Part shown: piece by piece, positions 7,209 through 15,800 of the stretch
How positions within the stretch are numbered: the stretch's first letter is position 1
How the letters are laid out: every line of letters begins with the position of its first letter
Source: a virus
IMG/VR virus record: IMGVR_UViG_3300044998_001332
Span: 1-30,447 of that record
Reading direction: 5' to 3' (one strand)
Length of the DNA: 30,447 nt
The notes under the pieces: model-generated
The model's database searches: none
Told to the model about the DNA's origin: nothing
Seen by the model: only the letters and a program-made list of their open reading frames with translations
Made by a program: the position numbers and the translations under genes

Positions 7209-8542
7209 GCACCACCGCCCTTCGAGAAATGAAGGCCATCGACTGGACTAACTGCGCCTCGGCCACGCCGGACCTGTCGGTCGAGGAGATGATCCGGCTG
7301 ATCGAGCACGCCCCGCCCGGCCCCTGGCCCAGCGGTTGGGCGACCTGGGCCAACGTCAACGAGGCCCACCGCGTCATGGCCCGGCGCTTCGCCAACCGCC
7401 TGACGCCGGGGCGGCACGCCTATCCCGAGCAGCGCGGCATTGTCATCGCCGGGGGCGGGCTGAAGTACTTCCCCAGCGTCTGGGTCTGCATCAACCTCGT
7501 CCGGCACTTCGGCTGCACGCTGCCGATCCAGCTCTGGTATCTGGGCGACGGCGAGTGCGATCCCTACATGCGGCGGCTGCTGGGGCCCCTCGGCGTCGAG
7601 TGCGTCGATGCCCGCAGGCTGGAGAAGGACATCCCCTGCCGCATCCTGTGCGGCTGGGAGCTGAAGCCGTACTCTACACTCCACGCGCCGTTCGCCCAGG
7701 TGCTGTTCCTCGACGCCGACAACGGGCCGGTGCGGGACGTGAGTTACCTCTTCGACACGCCGCAGTTCCGGGAGCACGGCGCGATCTTCTGGCCCGACTA
7801 CGCCTGCTGGACGCTCAAGCCGGACGTCTGGACCATCTTCGGCATGGAGTGGATGGTGCCGCGGGCGCCGCAGGAGGTCGCCTTCGAGTCGGGCCAGTAC
7901 CTGATCGACAAGACCCGCTGCGGGCGCGAGCTGCGCATGGCACTGTGGTACGCCGAGCATTCCGACTTCGTCTTCCGCGTCGTCTACGGCGACAAGGAGT
8001 GTTTCCACCTCGCCTGGCGGAAGCTCGGCACCGAGTACGCCATGCCGGCGCGAGCGCCCGGCTGGAACGTCCACACTATCGTGCAGTACGACTTCCAGGA
8101 CCAGGTCGTCTTCCAGCACCGCTGCCAGGACAAGTGGCGGCTGGGCGGCAATCGCCGCAACAACTCCCTGGCCAACGAGGAGCTGTGCTTCAACCTCGTG
8201 GCCGACCTGCGGAAGCGCTGGGACGGCGTCCTCTGGCACAACCTCGACCCCACGCCCGAGGAGCAGCGGGTCATCGCCGAGCTGACCGGCCGGCGCTTCC
8301 TCTACCGCCGGGTCGGCTACGACGAGCGGCCGATGCGCCTGGAGCGAGGGGCGAAGGTCGGGGAGGGGGCGGCCGAGTGCGAGCGCCGCTGGGACGTGAA
8401 CATCGACGACGGCCGGGCGATCCTGACGCTCAGCCGGCTGGACCGGCCGACCTGTCACCTGGAGCGCAACGGCGACGCGGTCTGGAAGGGGCAGTGGCTG
8501 GAGCACGAGCGCATGCCCGTCGAGTTCGTTCCCCTGTCGTGA
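7205..8542 (+). CDS. Glycosyltransferase, mannosyltransferase-like (MNN1 type)
   Basis: A 445-residue protein coupled to the fibre gene through an ATGA overlap. After an N-terminal helical segment, residues about 80-270 resemble the alpha-1,3-mannosyltransferase group of GT-A enzymes. GIVIAGGGLKYFPSVWV begins the nucleotide-sugar domain, and the metal-binding DxD is LFLDADNGP with Asp170 and Asp172. There is no signal peptide, so it should act in the cytoplasm. The C-terminal 60 residues form a separate small domain. The nearest obvious acceptor is the Ser-rich fibre shaft encoded just upstream. Alternatives are modification of host glycans or of another virion protein. Family call is good; the acceptor is inferred. 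Confidence 0.75.
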   Translation: MSTTALREMKAIDWTNCASATPDLSVEEMIRLIEHAPPGPWPSGWATWANVNEAHRVMARRFANRLTPGRHAYPEQRGIVIAGGGLKYFPSVWVCINLVRHFGCTLPIQLWYLGDGECDPYMRRLLGPLGVECVDARRLEKDIPCRILCGWELKPYSTLHAPFAQVLFLDADNGPVRDVSYLFDTPQFREHGAIFWPDYACWTLKPDVWTIFGMEWMVPRAPQEVAFESGQYLIDKTRCGRELRMALWYAEHSDFVFRVVYGDKECFHLAWRKLGTEYAMPARAPGWNVHTIVQYDFQDQVVFQHRCQDKWRLGGNRRNNSLANEELCFNLVADLRKRWDGVLWHNLDPTPEEQRVIAELTGRRFLYRRVGYDERPMRLERGAKVGEGAAECERRWDVNIDDGRAILTLSRLDRPTCHLERNGDAVWKGQWLEHERMPVEFVPLS

Positions 8543-8645
8543 GTCTGCAGTCCCTAGTCGGCAGTCTGCAGGAAGAGGACGGGATCGCGCGGCCATCGTT
8601 TCTGGCTACGGACTACAGACTGCGGACTACAGACTACCCGGAGGG
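8543..8645. repeat. ORF-less heptad-repeat element related to the S23 cassette
   Basis: Begins on the base after the glycosyltransferase stop. The left array (8543-8570) has four 7-bp units of type GTCTGCA. The right array (8607-8637) has four units of type TACAGAC, which is the inverse orientation. The 36 bases between begin GGAAGAGGACGGGATC, resembling the first inner bases of the 3670-4105 cassette. It carries no gene and may be a deletion derivative or a MITE-like form. The right end leads into GGAGGG, the ribosome binding site of the following gene. Confidence 0.6.
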
Positions 8646-8651
8646 TTGATC

Positions 8652-9479
8652 ATGCCGCTGCCGTCGCACTTGTTGTCCAGCCGGGCCGAGTTGGAAGAGG
8701 TCAGCCGCAAGAAAGCCGCCGGCGTCTCCTACGGCGATCACCGCCTGCTCTGCCGGCTGCTGGGCGACTCCCTGGCGTTCGTCGATGCCCGCGACCTGAT
8801 GCTCGGGCCGCGCCTGGTGCTCGACGGCTTCTGGGAATCCTGGGTCACCCTGGCCATCGCCCGGCAACTGCGGCCCGGCAGCTGGTGCGTCGATGTCGGC
8901 GCGAACTGCGGCTACTACACGCTGCTCCTGGCCGCCGCCTGCGGCCCCGAAGGGCGCGTGGCGGCCTGCGAGCCGAACCCGCTCCTGGCCGAGACCTACC
9001 TGCCGCAGAACCTGGCCCTCAACGGCTTCTACCACGGCGTCGAGGTCTGCCCGCAGGTCATCGGCAACCTCGACGACCGCGCCGTGGACTTCGTCCTGCA
9101 CGAGGGCGACTTCGCCACGTCGTCCCTGGAGCGCTGGGCCTACGCCCACCGTCACGAGGCCGTCAAGGCACCTGCCGTCACCCTCGACCGCCTCTGCGCC
9201 GATTGGCCGCGCCTCGACCTGGTGAAGATCGACGCCGAGGGCGCGGAAGCCCTGGTCTGGGAAGGCATGCAGAAGACGCTGCGCCGCTTCCCGCGCGCGG
9301 CCGTCGTCCTGGAGCTCCACCTCCAGCGCGACCCGCCGCAGGCGGTCGGCCTGCTGCACCAGATTGAACGAACCTACGGCCTGCGCTGCATCAACTACGA
9401 GGGCGAAATCGTGCCGACCGACGCGGCGACGATCCTCGCCAGGCCGCAGGAGCACTGGACGTTGTGGCTGCAAAAGTGA
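8652..9479 (+). CDS. FkbM family methyltransferase
   Basis: A 275-residue Rossmann-fold SAM-dependent methyltransferase. Motif I is VDVGANCGYY (about residues 79-88), followed by the acidic ribose-binding strand ending ACEPNP. The family-typical DLVKIDAEGAEALVWEG lies near residue 195-210. FkbM enzymes methylate hydroxyl groups, often of sugars or polyketides. ATG 8652 has GGAGG at a good distance; a TTG at 8646 is possible. Placed after the glycosyltransferase, it could cap or decorate the same glycan, for example on the fibre. It is the last gene of the tail operon before an AT-rich intergenic stretch. Family certain; substrate inferred. Confidence 0.88.
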   Translation: MPLPSHLLSSRAELEEVSRKKAAGVSYGDHRLLCRLLGDSLAFVDARDLMLGPRLVLDGFWESWVTLAIARQLRPGSWCVDVGANCGYYTLLLAAACGPEGRVAACEPNPLLAETYLPQNLALNGFYHGVEVCPQVIGNLDDRAVDFVLHEGDFATSSLERWAYAHRHEAVKAPAVTLDRLCADWPRLDLVKIDAEGAEALVWEGMQKTLRRFPRAAVVLELHLQRDPPQAVGLLHQIERTYGLRCINYEGEIVPTDAATILARPQEHWTLWLQK

Positions 9480-9823
9480 GCCTGCTCCTTCGGGTTACCC
9501 TTGCGTGTGTCGCCCGCCGTCCTCGTCCGCTGCCAGGCCATTGCCCCGTGCGGTCATCCCACAGCCCGTCGTACACCGGTCAAGTTCTTCCGGCAACGGT
9601 TGGCTTTGCCCGCCGCTGATTATGGAGGAACCGTGACATAAGTTCTCATTTTATAACATGTTGCATCATTCTGCTCTGGCTTCACACGCCTTGCTTTCGT
9701 TCGCGAAACTTTTTCGCGGCGGCGTGGTTATTGGAGAATAGATGGCTTTACGTGGATTCCACGGCTTTTGCTCTTCTTGCTGGCCGTCCTTTGTAACCAG
9801 ACTTTCTCCAGGAGGGAAGCTTT
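9480..9823 (+). promoter_or_regulatory. Intergenic leader upstream of the giant solenoid gene
   Basis: No gene is seen in these 344 bases. Composition drops to AT-rich around 9633-9670, including TTATAACATG, which suggests a promoter, but no -35/-10 pair with normal spacing could be fixed: GTGACA and TATAAC are only 13 bases apart. A short ORF from 9742 is probably spurious. The GGAGG at 9811-9815 is a good ribosome binding site for ATG 9824. The giant gene therefore probably has its own transcript rather than reading on from the tail operon. Confidence 0.4.
9702..9718. promoter_or_regulatory. Perfect 7-bp inverted repeat in giant-gene leader
   Basis: CGCGAAA and TTTCGCG are separated by three bases. 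It could be an operator or a leader hairpin; no T-tract follows, so a terminator is unlikely. Confidence 0.35.
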
Positions 9824-12800
9824 ATGCCCCGGGAGTCGACGTCGTCCCTCTTCTCCCGCCTCGCCCGCCGGCTTCTTGCTCCCCGCGCCCCTCGACGGCG
9901 GCCGATCCGCCGCCGTGCCCAGTTGGAACTGGTTCAACTCGAAGAGCGGATCGTCCTCGATGCCGTCGGCCCTGGCGGCTGGTGGGATGACGGCTACTTT
10001 GACAGCGACGGGAACAAAGTCGGGGTAACGGTCAGTCTGCGCAACTTGGGGCCGGGATGGCTGGAGGTCTCCGGCGGCGGCGGTAGCGTTTCCGTTTCCC
10101 CCGGGGCTCCGCCCCCGTCATCCGGGGGCGGAGAAGGGGAAATGACTGTGCCGCCCGAGGGTGGGGACGACGGGAGCGGGGGCGAGAGTGAACCGCCCCC
10201 ACCCAGCTACGCGTTCGAGGTGTTCGGGTGGGCGGGCGACGGCAGCGGCGATGTCACCTGGTCCGGCAGTGCGGATAGCCTGTACATCAGGGCGACCGGA
10301 GACGTCAGCTCCGTCAGCATCTCCGGCACCGTCTACATCGACGCCGGCTATTCGGTCGGCAACGTGTCCGGGCTGACCGTGACGGTCCTGGCCGGGACCT
10401 CCATCGGGAACATTTCCGCGACCGATGACGTGTGGACGGTGCGGGCCGGCAGCGGCAGCATCGGCACCGTGACCGCGGGGGATGATGTTTGGGAAGTGAC
10501 GGCAGGCGGGTCAGTCGGGGCGGTGTCCGCAGGTGGGGACATCGGTGGCATTTCCGTCGGCGGCAACACCTCGACCATCACGGCCGGCGGCAATATCGGC
10601 TCCTTGAGCGAGATGTCCTACGGACCCTCGGGCGTGTCTGCCGGCGGCAGCGTCGGCGGCACCGTCTCGGCTGGGGGCGACATCTCCAGCGTCTCTGCCG
10701 GGCTGGGCATTGCCGGCACCATCACCGCCGGGGGCACCATCGGGTACGTCTCCGCTGGCGGTTACCTCGATTACCAGGCGATGCCGGACGGCGACGGCAT
10801 GTACACGCCGCCACCCCCGGCCCACATCGCCGGCAAGGTCCAGGCAGGGCAGAACATCTACTCGGTGACGGCGACCGGCAACGTCGCCGAAGTGCAGGCC
10901 GGCGGCTTCATCTATTACGTCTCGGCCGGCGGCGACACGGCGGCCATCACGGCGGGCACCGACATCGGCAGGGCGGCGGGGGTGTACCTGACCGGCCCCT
11001 CGGGGGTGACCGCCGCGGGCCAAGTCGCGGGGATGGTGAAGGCGACGGGCGACATCACCAGCGTTCATGGCGACGCCGGCATCACCGCCGTGGTCGATGC
11101 CGGCCGCGACGTGGGCTCCGTGTCCGCGGGCGATTACGACGCGAGCGCCCCTGCCGGCATCACGGCCGAGGTGAAGGCCGGGCGCGACGTCGGCAGCGTC
11201 TGGGCGACCGGCACCATCGCCCAGGTCACGGCGGGCCGCCACATCGGGAGCGTCTCGGCCGGGGGCAACATCACGGGCGACGTGGACGCGGGCGGCAACA
11301 TCGGCTCCGTCTCGGCCGGCAACAGTTACGGCTACGAGTACATGCCATATCCCTATGGCTCGGGCGGCGCGCCGGCGGACATCGAGGGGACGGTTCGGGC
11401 GGCCGGCAACATTGACTGGGTCACGGCAACGGGCAACATCCACGCCGTCGATGCAGGCGGCGACCTGTTCGAGGTGTCAGCCGGCGGCGACATCGGCGAG
11501 GTTCGAGCCGGCGGCGACATCGGCGACATGGAGTTCTGGCCCTACCCCGGCGGCGTCCGCGCCGGCGGCTCGATCACCGGGAACGTCAGCGCTGGCGGCG
11601 ATATCGCCATAATCGAGGCCGGCACCGAGGCCGGCGGTGCCATTAGCGGCTCCATCTCGGCTGGCGGCGACATCGGCTCCATCACGATCTACGGCACCGA
11701 CGGCGAAGGGCAGCAGGCCGCCTGGCTGCCGGTGCTCGGCGAGGACTGGCTGCCGCAAGAGGAGGGGGACGAGGACGACCTGCCCGACAAGCCCGAGCGG
11801 CCCGACTTGGCTGCCGGCGGCAGCCTCAGTGCCAACGTCACCGCCGGCGGCGATATGGGCAGCATCACCGTGTTCGGCACCCTTTCTGGCGATGTCACCG
11901 CCGACGGCGTACTCGGTCCTGTCTGGGCGCTGGAGGACATCTCGGGCGACCTCACCTCGGCCGGCGGCTCGCTGGACGTCACCTCGTGGTGCTCCATCAC
12001 CGGCACCCTCTATGCCCTCGGCGACATCAATGCCCGCGCCTACGATGACGTCGGCGGCGACCTGACCAGCGACAACGCCCAGGTGACTGTCATTGCCTGG
12101 CGCGACATCGCCGCCGGCATTGAGGCGCTGGGCGACGTCTTCGTGGCAGCGCTGGGCAACGCGGGGGCGGCCGGCAAGACCGTTCGCAGCCGCAACAACG
12201 GCGTTCAGGTCCGCGCTGGCGGCGACATCATCTCCAACCTTCAGTCGCGACTTGATACCACCCTCCGATCCTATCGCAGCATTCTCGGTGATATCGAGAG
12301 TACCAACGGCTCTGTGATTGCCAACGCCCGCAATGTCATCAGACCGAAGAGGATCAGTGCGAAGGACCAGCTCATCCTATTCGCCTACGGCTCGATCCAC
12401 TCGGACCTGACGGCCGACAAGAACGCCGTCGTCCTCAGCTTCGCGGACTACAAGGGGAAGGTGAACGCCGGCCAGGGGGCTGAGGTGTTCGCGCTGGGCG
12501 ATGTCGAATCGGACATCACAGCTACCGGCGATGTGGCGGTGCAGTCCAACAAGTTCACCGGCACTATCGACGCCGGTGGCAAGGCGATGCTGGACGCCTA
12601 CTCGCACGTCAGCGGCTCGATCACGGCTAACGGCGAGGTGGCGGTGGCCGTCCGCGGCAACCTCAACGCGCCGATCCTCTCGCGCAACGGCACTGTCAAC
12701 GTGTCGTCGCTCGGCATCATTAGCTCGACGATCACCGGGCACGGGGCCGTCCAAGTTGATTCGCTGGATGAGGTCAACGGTGCCGTCACCTCCAATACTG

Positions 12801-15800
12801 GACAGGTAAAACTGACGACAGCGGCACACCTCAACGGCACGGTGACGGGGTACACCACCATCGAGATCGGGGCGTTCGGCAACGTGTCGGGTACGGTGAC
12901 GGCGACCACCGGCGATGCCAAAGTGTCCAGCGTGAGCGGCAACGTCACCGGTGCCGTGCGGGCCGGCGGCGAGGTGCAGGTGGTGGCCGGCGGCAACATC
13001 ACCGGTGCGCTCACTTCCGGCATCGGTGGGCAGGCGAAGGACATCAAGGCGATGGCGCTGGGCGACATCAGCGGGGCCGTCACCTCCACCCGCGACGCCG
13101 AGCTAACGTCAGCCGGCAACATCTCCTCCGTCATCCAGGCCGGGCGCGACGCCAAGGTTGGCGCGCTGGGCAATGTGACCGGCAATGTGACCGCGGCCCA
13201 GGCGGCAGTGGTGTCCGCCGGGGGCGACATCCAGGGGATCACCGTCACCGCCACCGGTGGCAACGCCACGCTTTCCAGCCACGGCGGCACCACCGCCACC
13301 GTCACGGCCGGTGGCAACGCCATCCTCGCCAGCGACCTGGATGTGCAGGCGACAGTGACGGCCGGCGGCGAGGCCGGCATCTCCGCCTTGGGACACATCC
13401 TCACCTCACAGATCACTGCGACCGGCAACGCGGGCATCAACGCCGGCGGCGACGCCGATGTCACCATCCGCGCTGCCAACATCCGCGCCAGCACCCTTGG
13501 CACATTAAAGGGCACCTTCACCGCCACCACCGATCTGACCATCAGCTCCTGGGGCGACGCCGAGTCCATCACTGGCACTGCCGGGCGCGACGCGCTGGTA
13601 CAGGTGTACGGCACTCTCACCGGCACGATCACGGCGCAGAACCGCCTCACCGCCGTCGTTATCGGCTCGGTCGGCTCGTCCGGCTCCGGCGGCTCTGGCG
13701 GTTCCGGCGGTGGAGGCTCGACCGAGCTGCGCGGTGCCCAGGGAGCGCAGGTGATGGCCACGCGCGGTGTCAGCGCCACCATTGCCAGCGCTAACGGCAA
13801 CGTCGTGGTCGAGGCCGGCGACGCCATCGCAGGGACGGTGAACGCCGGCGGCAACGCGACCGTGCTGGCAGGCCTGGGCGTCTCGGCGCCGGTGACGGCC
13901 GGTGGAATCGCTCTGGTGATCGCGTTGGACGGCGACATCAGCGGCGGGATGACTGGAGGAACCGATGTCGAAGTTGTGGCCTCTGGCAGCGTGACCGCCG
14001 AACTGCGTGCGACCAACAACGCCACGGTAACGGCGTTCGGCGATGTCAGCGGTAACATCACCGCCGGATTCAATGTCGGCTTGGTAGCCTGGGGCGCTGT
14101 CTCCGGCGACATCACCGGCACCGCCGGCTCGGTCAACGTCTTCTCAATGGGCACGCTCTCGGGCGACGTGTGGGCGGGTGGCAACGCCTTGGTCGCCACC
14201 GGGTTCGCCGGCGCCTCGGGGACCAGTGGCTCGGACGTCACTGGCAACGTCACCGCACTCGGCGACGTCGAAGTCAAGTCGTACGGCGACGTTGGTGGCA
14301 ACCTCTTTGCTCTCGGGTCAGTTGCCGTGCTGGCCGACGATGTCAGCGGCGATGTCACCGCCCTGCTGGGCGATGTCGCCATCGACGCCAGTGGGTCGGT
14401 CAGTGGCGAAGTGTGGGGTGGCAACGACGTGCGGGTGATGGCCACCGGCGACGTGTCGCAGGCGGTCGAGGCCGGGCGCGACGTCGCCATCCAGGCTTAC
14501 GGAACGATTAGCGGTGCCGTTACCGCCGGTGGCGACGCCGAGGTGTGGGCCGCCGGTGCCGTCAGCGGCGCTGTTACGGCAGAGGGGTCCGCCAGCGTCG
14601 GCGCTGGCGGCGATGTCAGTGGCGCCGTCACAGCAACGCTGGGCGACGCCACCCTTCTGGTCATGGGTGGCGTCAGCGGTGCCGTCTCGGCGGGCAACGA
14701 CGCCCTAGTGACTGCCTTCGGGACCATCTCGGGCGGGGTGTCTGCCTTCTGCGATGCCGTCGTCTGGTCGGGCGCCTCGGTGACCGGCGCGGTCTTGGCG
14801 GGACAGCACGCCTCGGTCGTGGTGTGGGACAACCTGTCGGGGGCGGTGACGGCCGTTTTCGGAGCCGCCACCGTCGTCGCCATCGGCAACGTCACGGGGA
14901 GGGTGTCAGCCGGCGACTTCGTGGACGTGGTATCTTATGGCTTGGTGTCCGGCGGCGTCGATGCAGGCACCGACGCCAGCGTCTGGGCATTTCAGGGAGT
15001 GTCTGGCGGCGTCACGGCCGACGGCCATGCCAACGTCGTGGCGTGGGGTCCTGTGTCTGGGCCGATCACGGCCGACACCGGCGACGCATGGGTGTGGGCC
15101 AACGGCAGTGTTTCGGCCGACATCAGCGCCGGGCAAGACGCCAGTGTCTGGGCGTTCGGCCCTGTCTCCGGATCGATCACCGCGGGGCGGGACCTCGGCG
15201 CTGAGTCAGAATCGACCTTCACCGCGACCATCGATGCCGGGCGAGACGCGGCGGTGCGAGGCCAGACGGTCAGCGCCATCATAGACGCTGGGCGCGACCT
15301 GCTCATCCTGTCGCTGGGCACGGCGTCGCTGAATGCGACGGCGGGCGAGTACCTAGAGGTGAACGTCTTCGGCTCCGCCACAGGGTCAGTTGCGTCGGGC
15401 CGGTCGGCGTTTGTCAGTGTCTACGACGACGCGGTGGGCCTGAACGCCTCCTCCGACGAGGATCTCACCCTGACGGTGCTCGGCGCGTACAGCGGCGACG
15501 TCGATGCGACGGGTGATGCGGACGTCACCATCGGCGGCGACGTCTGGCTGAGCACATTCACCGCTGGCGGGCTGGTCAATCTGTGGGTGCTTGGAGACGT
15601 GGCCGTGACCAGCGTCACCGCGGAGGCTGCCGGGCTGACGCTGTACGGCGACGCGCTCGGCCTCAGTGTGACGGCCGACCTTGTCGCCGAGGTATGGGCC
15701 TATGGCGACCTCGATGCTGACCTGACGGCGACTGGCGACGTCGTCGTTACCGGCATCAACTCGGCGACGCTGGAGGTGACGGCCGGCGGCGACATCTGGT

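Noticed and set aside
9633-9657. Sigma-70 promoter GTGACA/TATAAC
   Set aside because: Spacing is 13 bases, too short for a normal promoter.
9742-9990. Short ORF overlapping the start of the giant gene
   Set aside because: No ribosome binding site, and most of it overlaps the giant gene in another frame.
12598-14490. 630-codon minus-strand open frame within the giant gene
   Set aside because: Antisense shadow of the Gly/Ala/Thr repeats; composition is Pro/Ser/Ala-rich and repetitive.
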